Origin: Syngnathus acus
Lineage: Eukaryota; Chordata; Actinopteri; Syngnathiformes; Syngnathidae
DNA length: 64,000 bases
Direction of reading: 5' to 3'
Assembly: GCF_901709675.1 (NCBI RefSeq)
Contig: NC_051093.1
Location: 5,663,053-5,727,052, forward strand
A program made the position numbers and the translations under genes. Of the stretch, positions 25,074 to 36,107 are shown one piece after another. The notes beneath the pieces are model-generated. The model saw nothing but the letters and a program-made list of their open reading frames with translations. It ran no database searches and was not told the origin of the DNA. How positions within the stretch are numbered: position 1 is the first letter of the stretch; every line of letters starts with the position of its first letter.

Positions 25074-28000
25074 AAATTTTAAAAAAAAAAATTTAAAAAA
25101 ATTTGTACCCATGTATAATGCGCACCCCAGATTTTAGGACAATAAATTAGTTAAATTTTGCGCATTATACACGGAAAAAAACGGTATTTATTTTCTACAG
25201 AACTTGACCTCAGAACGCTCACCATGTCATTGTCGTTGACCACCATCAACTCGATATATTTGGTCTCGGTCTGCACGGAGGGTCTGCGAGCGAACCTCTT
25301 GGATCGCCTTAGCACCCCCGATGCCTCCTGCTGCTGATGCCCCCCTTGGTCTTCGTCGCCTCCTCTGCCATCCCACTTGTTGTCCTCTGTGCAGTCTTGG
25401 CACACACGCACACACACAAACATCGCAGTTCATTATCAAAGTCATTAGGAAAGTAATTATCACCTTATCTGCATTATGCGCCAAAAATCTGGATCACAGT
25501 CTGAGGAGGTTTTTAGATCTGCAGCAATGGTGACAAGCAGGTGTAAAAAGGGAATGGTCGACCCATTGGGTTATTTTGGATGTTGTCGAATCGTGCGCAC
25601 TATGAATAAGCTTGCCTACCTTCACACTGGGGGGAGAGCCTGAAATCGGACATCTTATGGATCAGGTGGGCGCCATTTTCCTACAACACAAAACAATCTG
25701 GTTTTATTTTAAACCTTCCCCCACATATAAATTCATATACATGGGTAGACCACTTAAAAAGGCATTGGGCAGGTTTAGATGGGAAGGTAGGAAGGAAGGC
25801 CCACTATATAATGTTCATTTTTAAATTCTATTTACCTCCTTGCTGTCATTGTAAACAGGCTCAATCCAGTAAGAGAAGATGCCATCTGAGAACATTCCAC
25901 TTGGAAAAAAAGGCCACACACAAGATGAATATATTATAAAGTGCATAAAAGGTCAAAGTGGGGACGGGGGGTCTTACCACAGGCCGTGGCAGGTGGAGAG
26001 GGCCGCCCAGGACTCGGGCACACCTCGCAACCTTCCCTGGTAGTAGCAGTGCTCCCCTCCCTGCGGGCACACACACAAACATGGAGGAGGTTTCACACAA
26101 CCTGAAACACACACACACTCTGCAACTTCACAGCTTGTCGGGATAGGTCAGCTGTGAGGTTCCGAAAAAAAAAAAACACTACCTCCCACGGCAGAAGCGT
26201 TTGTGACCTACTTGTGTACCATCCTCGCCTCCGAATTACAAGTGAGGTGGAAGTCCTTCCTGGAAGGAGCTCTTCAATAAGTCAACACAGAAAATCATTT
26301 GGTAGCAGTGCGTCACTATTTGTCTTACTGTTCAAAAAGTGTCACCCGAGAGTAACAACAAAACAATCTTTTTTTTTTCTTTATATATTGAGAAATTACA
26401 GAAGGGTATTGCAGTTAATCTTTTTTTTCCCATTTTTAAGTTTCTGGTTTTTTACAGTATTCTTTTTCTATTTTATAGATTGTTTTGTTTGTTTTTCAGA
26501 ATAGTTTCTGGATTTAAATCGTGTATTCGGAAACACAGGGGAAATTATTCTCTCAAACAGAAAAAGAATGATTTAAAAAAAAAACTGAAAAAAAGCAATG
26601 CATAAATATAAAAAAAATATATTTTTAAAGACAATTTCCTTTCAGTTTTTCAAATATTTTTTATGATCGATTAATCGGCTTCACCTCCAATCTAATCATA
26701 AATGGGTTCATCTGCTAAGAGTAAAAATGAAAAGCATTTAAGTTAAAAAAAAACATTTTCAGAGCTGAGCGAGGCTGTCGTGGTGCTATTTCAAAAGAGA
26801 GGCCCAATTCGGTGACGCATGTCTCCAAACGCCTCCCACGTCCCCGCGGCGTCACGTGATGCCTCCGTCATGCGGCGCCACAATCTGGCCTCCTTGCAGG
26901 ACTCCATCTCCCTCCATCCTACCTTGCCTCCCTCCAGCCACTCACAGCACACGGGAAGGCTTTTTTACTCCCATTCCCCCGACCCCCTCGTCTCTCATTC
27001 TCTCCGCTGCCAAGAACTTAATGACGCTGCTGAGCTAACTGGTTGCCATGGAGACAGACTCGCCATTGGTCAGGAGGACGCAGGCAAATCGGTTGGGTGG
27101 CTCGGTGGGCAGCGAAGCATTAGCATGCCTTCTGGTTACTAGAATGCAAATGAAAATCTCCGTGGAAGATGATCATCTCAGAGCAGGTGTTTTTTTTCCA
27201 AGCGATACACATAAGCACGAACGTAACATGCAAAAGTACAAAATGGTTGTGCGGCAGACTACTTCAAAGCGCTTTCCAAAAATAGAACATAAAAATATCC
27301 CAAAGGCAAACGCGCAGATTGGTGGTGCTTAAAATAGACAGTGCAGCCACTTTATTAGGAACACAGATCCAAGCAAAGAATTTTAGCATTGTAGAAATAA
27401 TGACTGCTTTTTTGTTGTTGGCGGAGGAGCCCTGACATTCAAATAAGGTCAATTTTGTATTTTTTCACAAATTGATACACCATATGGGTTGTTTTTCTTT
27501 CTTCCCCTCTTGCACTCTACTGCCACCTGCTGATGACTGAAAAGAGCCCACAAATTCCGCGTGCGAATGTCACGTGACCAAACCCAGAAAACAGGTGAGC
27601 CAGCTTCCTGACTACTGTTAAGCAAGCCTATTGCTATTTCTGGTTCTTACCAGCGACTGCAAGGGTCGGCCGTCCGGCGTAAAATGCCGCTCCACATAGT
27701 CCGAGGACAGCAGGTGACTGCAAAGAAAGAGGTCACGTCAGGAACCGTGCCTTTGTCTGTATGTGTACAAGAGCTAATGTGAAACATCTGCAGATGTCGC
27801 CATGCAAAATAGCTTAGCAAGCAGTACTGACTGGTTTAGTTCCAGGTCCAGCGTGAATCTACGTCCGAAGGCTTCCATCTGGAAAGAGCTCTGCGCCAAG
27901 TGGACGGCCTGGAAACAGAAGATTTCAGATAAATGCCAGACCAGAGAAAAATGAAAGTGAGACGACCATCTTAAATACGACAGCATCCCGTCACGTGACA

Positions 28001-29502
28001 GGAAGTAGTAGCATCATCAGATCGCTACGACTTGGCCCGTGCCTCTTTGCAACCACGAACCCTCTTCATAATTAATGGGGACATACTTCAACACATCACT
28101 GAATAAATGAAGCCGCCGGGAGCCCCGACGGGCCCCCTCGAATGATGCAAAGTGACGGCAAACAAAGGCCCGGCACACACGGGCAACACGCAGAAGGAAT
28201 CGAGCTCGCGCACAAAGCAGGTCAGGCGGCGGGAGCGAAGGCGGTGAGGCGAGCAGCATTGACATTCCGGGGGATTCTCAGCCAATAAATGGGTCAAAAA
28301 GAACAGGCGCACGCTGCGTAGACGCAACCTTGTAGCTGCGGAGAGATGTTGGGAGACTGACAGCCCTGTGGTCTTGATGCCGTCACGCCCACACGTGTCA
28401 AGACAAACATGCTAGCAAAAGCCCGCTTAACATTCTCACACTAATGAGAATGGATGGACGGATGGAAAAATCCAACACCTCTAATTTCATTTCAAGTGGA
28501 CACTTGACACCCACTTACGCAACCACATTATCTCCATCCTGCCATCAAACTCACCGAATTGTATGGCGTGTTGGTTTTCACTCTGGTGTCCAGGTGCTCA
28601 TGAGCCATTTCCTGCTCCGACTCAGTCTTTCGCACCAGGCGTTTGGGGAAGGTCACCTGGGCTGCAGTATCGCTGCCCTCCATCCTCTGCCCGGGCCAGG
28701 GCGACCAATCCCAGGCACCGCCATCCTGGCTTGGGCTCCTGTTTACATCTGGAAGGCAAACAGCACAGACAATGCTCAGGACATGTTTATGATAATAATG
28801 TTAATTGCTTGTGACTATGTGAGTCATTTATTCTACTTGGACTAAAAAATATATGGATGTAATGAAAACAGATTTGAAAGGGAAAATTGGTATTGATTTG
28901 TAAGATTGTGAATCCAACCAAATAGAAAACAAAATTATTGTTGATCAAAACAATCATGATTAGCAATCTGGCCATAATCATGCCACCCTTCCACAACAAC
29001 AATTAAGGATTTTCGTGTCATTGAACAAAATTTAGCTTTCCACAAACCTAACATACATGATTTGGGCTGTGGGAGGAAACTGGACTACCCAAACATAGAA
29101 GCTTTTAGGCTGCAAAGCAACCGTGCTAACCATCCACCCACTTTGCTCCCAAGAGCTCCTCAATGTATCTTAAAAAACACATTGCAGTCGTGTTGCACAA
29201 GTTGTGGCGGTGCATCCCCATTTGGCTTCAAAACAAGGAGTTGCTTGCTTGCACTCGAGGGGGCTGCGGTAGAAATGTGCCTATGCAGCAAAACCCGTCA
29301 CATCCAGGGCCACGTCGTGCACGCCACATAACCAAAACCATCATGTTGATGCTACACTGCATGTGGGTGCAAAGAGGAAAGGTGGGTGGCACCGGACAAG
29401 TGTGCAAATATCCGTCTGCCAATCATCGTGTCTCCTCTTACCTGGCACCGCCAGCCGCTCGCCCACTGCAGCAAAGAGCAAGAAGCACCGCACCGCCAGC
29501 AT
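20076..29502 (-). CDS. adam11: ADAM11 (catalytically inactive ADAM metallopeptidase-like receptor), 26 coding exons
   Basis: Coding exons in transcription order: 29502-29442, 28748-28555, 27908-27832, 27717-27651, 26060-25978, 25899-25836, 25680-25620, 25395-25223, 24154-24083, 24004-23838, 23765-23681, 23618-23528, 23253-23202, 22951-22852, 22702-22631, 22558-22466, 22395-22315, 22188-22138, 22057-21994, 21913-21808, 21441-21322, 21247-21079, 21012-20901, 20763-20673, 20181-20164, 20091-20076. All phases join, giving 779 aa (human 769). Order: signal peptide, prodomain, furin-like RRSKR (about 232-236), metalloprotease-like domain ([12 protein letters not shown]), disintegrin ([21 protein letters not shown]), Cys-rich region, EGF-like repeat ([12 protein letters not shown]), one membrane helix and a short tail. 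The zinc motif HExxH is replaced ([11 protein letters not shown]), so no protease activity is expected. Family knowledge: ADAM11 is a neuronal adhesion receptor related to ADAM22/23, which bind LGI proteins. A DNA transposon lies in the intron between exons 8 and 9. Confidence 0.96.
20164..20181 (-). other. adam11: 18-nt microexon in the adam11 cytoplasmic tail
   Basis: The microexon encodes NIRRG plus split codons. It has a TGATGCAG acceptor and a GTAGGA donor. It restores the vertebrate tail K-N-I-R-R-G-R-S-G-G, which is why I accept it despite its size. It is too short to appear as an open frame. Confidence 0.85.
21578..21596 (+). promoter_or_regulatory. CTCF-like motif in adam11 intron
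   Basis: TGGCCACTGGGGGGCAGTA fits the CTCF core. Motif match only. Confidence 0.4.
22761..22779 (+). promoter_or_regulatory. CTCF-like motif in adam11 intron
   Basis: TGGCCACCAGGAGGCAGTA is close to the ideal CTCF core (CCACCAGGNGGC). Motif match only. Confidence 0.45.
23121..23140 (-). promoter_or_regulatory. CTCF-like motif in adam11 intron (opposite orientation)
   Basis: On the minus strand the sequence reads CCTTGCCACCAGGGGGCAGT, essentially the ideal CTCF core. It faces the plus-strand motifs at 21578 and 22761. Confidence 0.5.
24296..25184. mobile_element. Inverted-repeat DNA transposon (TA-flanked) in adam11 intron 8
   Basis: The left end CCGTTTTTTTCCGTGTATAA is matched by its reverse complement at the right end, and both ends are flanked by TA. 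Subterminal words CCATGTATAATACGCACCC recur near 24323, 24380 and 25110. The interior has long T and A runs (24400-24443, 25041-25100). I see no transposase reading frame, so it is non-autonomous. Its right end lies 38 bases from the donor of the exon at 25223-25395. Confidence 0.8.
27528..27545 (-). promoter_or_regulatory. CTCF-like motif (weaker)
   Basis: The minus strand reads CATCAGCAGGTGGCAGTAG, partly matching the CTCF core. Confidence 0.3.
29041..29135. repeat. Fragment of a common teleost interspersed repeat
   Basis: GGGCTGTGGGAGGAAACTGGA followed by GCAACCGTGCTAACCATCCACC resembles the widespread fish repeat containing GTGGGAGGAAACCGGAGTACC and GTGCTAACCACT. Recognised from general knowledge of fish genomes; family not named. 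Confidence 0.5.
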
Positions 29503-30449
29503 GGTCGTCACACATTCCCGCCGGTCACCGCATGCAGGCCCCCAAAAACGTCACCGAAGCGGACACAAGAGGGGAAAAAACCGTTAAAAAAATTGAAATA
29601 AAATAAATCAAGGATGGGAAAAGACCAAGGTGCTATGGTACGCCTGGTGTCATCATCTCCCCTCCTGTTCCTCGTACGCGGAGATTTACATCAAAAGATG
29701 ACACAGGAGCATCGTTTTTTTTTTTTTTTTTTATCTTTATGGCGGCAGGGATCGATGGATGATGGGTGACGATCAGTGAGGAAGATGCGCCGAGCAAGAG
29801 GAGAACGCGCAGCACCGCGGAAGCATCGCTCCGCAGCGTGCGCGTGCGTACGTACGCGTGCCTGCGGTATGCGGAAGAGGGGGCTGCGACGTGCCGGGGC
29901 ACGTGGGGAAGCCGCGGGATACGCCCACTTTGGCCTCGAGATACGACTTTAAATCGTTCCGTGACCACACTCGTAAATGGAAATGTTTGGATACAATATT
30001 GTCATTTATGACCGTACATTAGTATTTATTCTGCTTCACACACTGATACTGACAATCAAATAATTATTAGATTCAATCTGTCATATGGCCCGAGGGGACA
30101 CACACGACTCCATCACAGCCTCATGTCGCATTAAGGAAACCCTCGAAAACCTTGCAAAGCATTTACAGAAAATTGTCCAGAAGACTTCCTGCTAATGGAG
30201 GCACATTGTGAATATTTCATCGACCTCCTTTCAGGACAAGAGTATAAGCACAAGCGACATTCAGTAAGGTAGACATTTACATCTCTAAAATTCTCACTGT
30301 GGAGTCGAAATAAGTGCAACAACAAAAAAACAATTTTAAATCAACCACAGATTTTGCTCAAATACTTTCTTACTCGCCCTTCAGTGGTTTAATAGGCAGA
30401 AATAGGTACAGTTACAGTACTGTAGTTCATTTATAGTAACGGCAAAGCT

Positions 30450-30467
30450 ACAGCGCCCTCTGCTGTG
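30450..30467 (-). promoter_or_regulatory. CTCF-like motif between adam11 and the TFIIIA-like gene
   Basis: The minus strand reads CACAGCAGAGGGCGCTGT, a strong match to the CTCF core CAGCAGRGGGCGCT. It lies in the gap between two divergent genes. Confidence 0.5.
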
Positions 30468-30613
30468 CAAACAGTGACATCACACCTAGAATTATGAAAA
30501 ATAAGTTAACAAAATTGTTTAGTAGATGCCCCAGGAGGGATGAAGTATTAAAGTGTTACATTAGCAAAAGGCTGTCTACGCTGTACGATAAAAAAAAAAA
30601 TATTTATATAAAA

Positions 30614-30661
30614 ACGTCTTTTAAGTCAATAAAACCAACGTCTTTTAAGTCAATAAAACCA
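30614..30661. repeat. Perfect 24-bp tandem duplication
   Basis: Two identical adjacent copies of a 24-bp unit beginning ACGTCTTTTAAGTCAATAAA. The lack of any difference suggests a recent duplication. Confidence 0.9.
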
Positions 30662-30932
30662 AATAATCTTGACTGATCTATTAATCTATTTTTTTAATTC
30701 TAACTAAATGTAGCAGATTAAAAAAGAAAAAAGAAAACTCGTAAAAAATAAGTAATATTTACAAAGATTGTTGAATGCAATTAGCTTCACTGGATTCAGC
30801 TTTATTTAAATGAGCAAAATGTCGCCCGCTGCTGCCACTTACCCAATTAGATGGCTATAAGAAAGACTGGAAACGGCGATGCTGGGTTCATTTTTGATAA
30901 AACTGCAAAAAAGATTAGAATTTTAAAAAAAA

Positions 30933-32988
30933 ATGAGCAGTCAGTGTGCGGTTAAACCTTCTACAGGTTGTCCACAAGTGAACCAACAGTTCAAGTGTCT
31001 CCACGCAGCGTGTGGCGCCACTTTCTCCAAACAAAGCAGGCTACGGCAGCACGAAGCAAGTCACACCGGAGCTGTAAGTAAACGTTTTGAAAAATCGTGT
31101 AATAAGCCGACTTAAAAAAAAAAATATTTTTTTTTATACTCAGCGTCCTTGGCAGTGCACTGTGAGCGGCTGCAATGGTCGATTCTCCCGGAAATCACAT
31201 CTCCGTCGCCACTTAAAGCAACATGATGGTGTGAGGCAATTCAAGTAAGTCACACTTTTAGTTAATAAATTTCATTTAAGTGAAACATTTAAGTGTAACA
31301 ACTCACAAGGTGGTTAAACGACAAGTGCTCATATGCTAAGTTGCGTCTTAAAATGCTATAAACGAGCGTCTCGTTAGTGCTAATAAACAAGCATTGTTAA
31401 AGTTGAGGCGGGGAGACATGACGTCATAGCACGAGGTGCATTCTGGGACTTGTAGTGCTACGGCTAATTTATCATAGAAGGCATGGGTTAATTTCAAGGG
31501 TCAAATATTAAAAAAAAATATTTTATAGACTTTTACAAGAGAATATAATTGTCAGAAAATCCAAATAAAATGCATGTTTAAGCACATAGGCTTACATTCT
31601 TTGGTTTCTGCTTCACAGATGCGAGTTAGACACCTGCAATAAAAGTTTCTTCCAGGCAGACCATCTAAAGAGGCACATGTGCTACACCCATGGTGATAAA
31701 GACAAGTACTTCAAGGTAATCCCCTCTAGAGGGAGCCAGAAGGCCAAACTCTATCAACAGTTCTGAGAAATCCACATCCTGCGGGTAAACTCTTTGCTTC
31801 CAGTGCCCTCAGGCTGGCTGCTCCCTGACTTTCAAAAAGAGATTTCGCTTCAAGGTGCACCTACAAGAACACGGCCTGACTGCCAAGTTCAAGTAAGTTC
31901 ATATTGGCATTGACCTGTCAGTCCACCAGGTGGAAAACACTCACAGCAACCTGGGGACAAAAATTGTACAAACAGTGGAAAAAAAGTTAAAACCCAGACT
32001 TTCTCTTGTCTCCCGCAGGTGTTCAAAAAAGGAATGCGGTGCCCTGTTTGACTCCCGCATGGCCCGAAATGCCCATGAGAAGAAGCATGCAGGTTGTCAA
32101 CCTTTAAATGAAACCTCATGAGTGCAGAACTATTGTGATATTACTACTTTACAGGTTACCGCTGTCCAGATGCAAACTGCAAGGTGGTCACCACGACTTG
32201 GAGCATGCTTCAGAAGCACATGGTCAAACCCCCGTGTAAGTATCAAGTAAAATAAACCAAATAATAATAATCATTAAAAATCAATTTAAATGTTTTTTTA
32301 AGCAACATTTATATGCCAAGTCTGCAAAAAGGAGTTCAAGCAGGCCAACTCACTGCGCCATCACAAGCGGGTCCACGCCACGCACAAGCCGGTGTTGGTG
32401 TGCCCCCGCGACAACTGCGACGCCTTCTTCTCCACCACCTTCAACCTGCAGCACCACATCCGCAAGGTGCACCTGAAGCTCCTCAAGTACAAGTGCTCCT
32501 TCCCAGACTGCCCACGCACCTTTGCCATGCGGGTATGTAGCATGACGGCAGCCATTTGCAATTTCTGAATACTCAATTTGGACATGCATGCATTCCGCAG
32601 GAGAGCATGATCAGGCATTTGCATCGACATGACCCTGGTGTCGCCATACCCAAGGTAAGAAAAGTTACTAAAATCAGTAAATGTATTTAAAAAAATATAT
32701 ATTTGCCTTAAAAAAATTGTCTTTGAACAGAATCGTGACCGTCCCAAAAAGTGGTGGCAGAAGCGAGTGGATGGTCGTCGCCTCCCCCTGATGGAGGACA
32801 ACCTCAACCGGCTGTTTGCTCTTCGCATGCGCATCTCACGCCGGGCTAAAGTGGAGGTGAACCTGGCGGGCCTGTTCAACGAGCGCAAGATCCCGCACTA
32901 CGTCGACCCGGAGGTCAACCTGCGTGACCTGTTCAGCATCAAGAGGCCGCCACCTACCCACAACGAGGTGGCGCCGCTGCTGGGCTAA
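30933..32988 (+). CDS. gtf3a: TFIIIA / P43 5S RNA-binding-like protein, nine C2H2 fingers, 9 exons
   Basis: Exons are 30933-31073, 31144-31244, 31619-31715, 31804-31892, 32019-32092, 32155-32235, 32303-32532, 32601-32654 and 32731-32988, summing to 375 codons (374 aa). Nine fingers run from residue 20 to about 290, mostly C-x4-C-x12-H-x3-H as in TFIIIA. Diagnostic stretches are HAGYRCPDANC (finger 6) and VCPRDNC...TTFNLQHHI (finger 8), then FAMRESMIRHLHRHDP. Finger 6 lacks its last histidine (HMVKPP). The 86-residue tail is basic, then carries three N-L-x-x-L-F motifs. The family member could be general factor TFIIIA (5S rRNA gene activation and 5S RNA storage) or the oocyte P43-type 5S RNA-binding paralog; I cannot decide, so the symbol is family-level. 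The human TFIIIA tail motif KRSLASRL is absent. AATAAA follows at 33153-33158. Confidence 0.85.
31419..31426. promoter_or_regulatory. Consensus CRE (TGACGTCA) in intron 2 of the TFIIIA-like gene
   Basis: A full palindromic CREB/ATF site. It lies 12 bases from a ZNF143-type motif. Confidence 0.55.
31438..31456 (-). promoter_or_regulatory. ZNF143/STAF-type site (SBS) in intron 2 of the TFIIIA-like gene
   Basis: The minus strand reads ACTACAAGTCCCAGAATGC, nearly identical to the ZNF143/THAP11 consensus ACTACAANTCCCAGNATGC. ZNF143 is known at promoters of many housekeeping and Pol III genes. The intronic position suggests an internal promoter or enhancer. Confidence 0.6.
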
Positions 32989-33152
32989 GTCAAAGCTAAC
33001 TTGATTTCTTTGATGGAAATTGGGTCTTAATTTTTTTTTCTTGGTTTAATGTAAGTGCTTTACATTGGTATTTGAATTTGTGCTTAAATATAACTAGTTG
33101 TCATTAAGGAATGGAACATCTTGTTTGTAATGTAAGAAAAAGGTGTTGACCC

Positions 33153-33158
33153 AATAAA
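33153..33158 (+). terminator. Poly(A) signal AATAAA of the TFIIIA-like gene
   Basis: A canonical hexamer lies 165 bases after the stop codon. Confidence 0.75.
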
Positions 33159-34904
33159 TGAGTTGAATTTTTCGCTTGAAAGCGCCGCTCCTATTTTGCT
33201 TTGAGACGAACACACCGATGCTTATTAAAAATGAATAACAAAGCGACACATATGACTAAGTGCTGAGTCACAAAGCAGCTCTAGCACTTTGGGGGTGGCT
33301 GACACTTACGACAAAGTAAATACGAAGCTGTCATTCTGAGCTATTGGCAACTCTTGAAAGATGTTTAGGAACAAATTGGAGTAAAATAAGGTTCAATTTG
33401 TTTAACGTTTAAGCTTTATAGCATCTGAGATGTAAAAACAAGATTTCATGGTCTTAAGCAGATGTCTTAGTACCTCAACTAAAATCTCAAATCAATAGTC
33501 AATTTTTTGGAATTGCTAACTGTTCAAGTAAATTTGTAAAATGTCATTTTAAAGATGGATCGAGCCCCGTTTATAAGAATACATCACCTGACATTTGAGA
33601 GTCAGATATCACACATGATCAATCAACATTTTCTGACATGCCAAGGAATAATAAATACAATATAAAATAGAAACAATATATAATTGAGAGCATAACTCAA
33701 CAAATCCATTGTGGGAAGTGCATTCAGTAAAAGGAGGGGAGGGTGGGCGCTTCTGGGTCATCTATTCTGGAGGACAGTCTAATTTGAGCAGTGACGCTTT
33801 TATGCTTAACCTACTTCAATCGCTTTCCGACTCGCGCGTCCATGAAAGCAACGTTTGGCTGGTTTCATCCCAACCTTTGTGACCCTCGCCCTGATCTCTG
33901 GTGTGTGTGTGTGTGGGGTCTGGATATATATATTTTTTTGTTCCGCCACACGCAGCTTACTTACGACAATCCGTGTGGTGTTTAGGATAGAAGCAGTTGC
34001 CATGGCAACAAAAGTCTAGCTTTTCAACGGAGGGTCGTTGACTGGAGTGAAATCGATGCTTTTAAGCGCCCTTTGTGAGGGACAGTGGTGAGTTGATGAT
34101 AACGGGCGGATGTAGCGCAATCATCCAGAGTGGATTTTGAGTTTGTGGCCCGCTGAGAATGACGAGCAGAAAAGTTCCATCTTAAAAAAAAAATAAAAAA
34201 AATCCCCACCATTTGTCATCCTGTCAAGCCATCATCTTCCATCATGTCTTTCCATCAGAATTTGGGTTCTTTGTCATCCGGCCAACATCGTTAAACGCCG
34301 CCACGCTGGCCGTACATCAAAAGCCACTGTCGATGGCGTCTCCTCAAAATTCACAGCTTCTCCACGCTTGGGTCAAAATGGTCACACATGGTTTCTTTGT
34401 CTGCCTGCGAAAAGACTCCATAAATTAGGTGTATTCATTTGAGTGCATTCCTCCGTGACTTTAGAGGAGGCTTCGGGGTGGATGTAACCTTCATCGATAT
34501 TTATCTTTGACCATCACGGTTCACTTGTTTTCTCGGTTTGGTCAGAAATATCATAATGGAAAATAGTTTTTACGAGATGTTTGAGTGCCCTTGGAAATCT
34601 CAGGGTTCCAGAAAAATGCCTGTGATTGACCTATGCGGTAATGTGACCCCAATTCTGCAAACCCTAACAGCCACCTCATTGATCAAAGCAAGCAAGAGCA
34701 TCGTGTTATAATAAAAAAAAAAATCTCCATCCTCATGCCGGCGCCAGTTTGCCAATTATAATCATTCATCAACAGTGCCAAGCAGCCTAGAGGAATCCTC
34801 TGAGCACGGAATAGGCAAACATTTCCCTGTGGCGCTCCGCTTCTATGTTTTACATCTGGATAGAGCTGATAAAAACACATCTGAATTTTATTTATTTATA
34901 TATT

Positions 34905-34950
34905 TTACCCACGACCCCTGTGGGGACAAGCGGTACAGATAATGGATGAT
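34905..34950 (+). repeat. Fragment of a common teleost repeat (ACCCY...GGACAAGCGGTACAGA)
   Basis: CGACCCCTGTGGGGACAAGC followed by GGTACAGATAATGGATGAT resembles the very common fish repeat tail GACCCTxxTGAGGATAAGCGG...GAAAATGGATGG. Confidence 0.5.
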
Positions 34951-35940
34951 ATATTTTAATTACGATAGTGGGTTGTTTCACACACATTAGGAAAATCCAA
35001 TAAACAAGTGTGTGTTGTATTTAAAACTAAGCTAGTGACTGTTTAACATCGCAAGTTAAGTGAGTTGAGGAGCTTCATTTAGACAAAAGTAGCTCTTCGC
35101 CGCCAGTTTGTGGCATGTGAAGGCACCTACGATACGAAGCTCAATTCTTTACAAACTCTCCTCTAGGAATACAATGGAAAAGATATGGCCGCGACACCGA
35201 TTAGCCTTGAGGTTTGTAACGTCATCCTGCCGACAAAACGAGTCATCATTTGAAGGCATTCATCTACAAATAACAATAAACGAGTCCCGTAAACACAACC
35301 TGACGTCACGCGGACTGACAAGCAGACAAACAAGTCACTAGCGCACACGCTAATTCAGTTGTTTCTCGTTACAGCCCATCAGAAAGATGTCGAAGAGAGA
35401 CAGTGCGTGTGTGCGTGTGCTAATCCCGCAGACCCACAAACAAAGTAAACCGAATTACTGACTCAAGACCACTAAGGTCTTTCTATCTCATTTAGGCTAA
35501 AATGAAGTCGTGCGTCTTGTCTAAAAGAACCACTTATAAAGTCTTCTCTTCCAACTGTGTACCAATGTGAAGTTTAAAGGATGACACAAGCTGTGTGTTT
35601 GTGTGTACGTGTACAACGTGTGCGCTGCAGGGTCAAAGTTGAGATTAATTAGAGGGAGAACATTGTGAACAAACGTAGGGCATCCGCTGACTCACAGACT
35701 CATTAGGTGTTATTCTACCTGTAATTAGTGCCAAAGGGAAATAGACTTCATTTATTTTCTTCTCTGTATACAGGGGCTAGCAGGCTAATGCTAATCAGAT
35801 ATAATGAGATCGGAATCATTGTCCTCTAAATGTGGCTAAAATTCAGAGTACATTTAGAAAAAAAGGGCTCATGAATAGAAAAGAGTTTGAAAAAAAAGTG
35901 GTATTTTCATTTCAGTTTCATTTTACGAATAGAGGATTTA

Positions 35941-36107
35941 CCGTATTGGCCCGAATATAAGACGAGGTTTTTTTCATTGAAATAAAACTGAAAAAGGGGG
36001 GGTCGTCTTACATTCGGGGTCTAGACAAAGGCTTTTTTCAAACTTGAGTCTTGAAAAAGAGGCGGTCGTCTTATAATTGGGGTCGTCTTATATTCGGGCC
36101 AATACGG
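35941..36107. mobile_element. 167-bp MITE with TA target duplication
   Basis: The left end CCGTATTGGCCCGAATATAA is exactly mirrored at the right end, with TA on both sides. The interior repeats GTCGTCTTA-type words. It has no coding capacity. Confidence 0.88.

Larger units (their letters stand above)
29503..30932. promoter_or_regulatory. adam11 5' region and gap before the TFIIIA-like gene
   Basis: The CpG-rich stretch 29640-29960 directly upstream of the adam11 ATG is the best promoter candidate. The remainder is AT-rich with a perfect 24-bp tandem duplication (30614-30661) and a CTCF-like motif (30450-30467). No further gene is seen; the next ATG (30933) begins the divergently oriented TFIIIA-like gene. 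Confidence 0.45.

Noticed and set aside
27330-27370. CCACTTTATTAGGAACAC repeat-like string, with a similar one near 38172
   Set aside because: It resembles the ends of a common fish repeat but each copy is only about 20 bases, too little to call an element.
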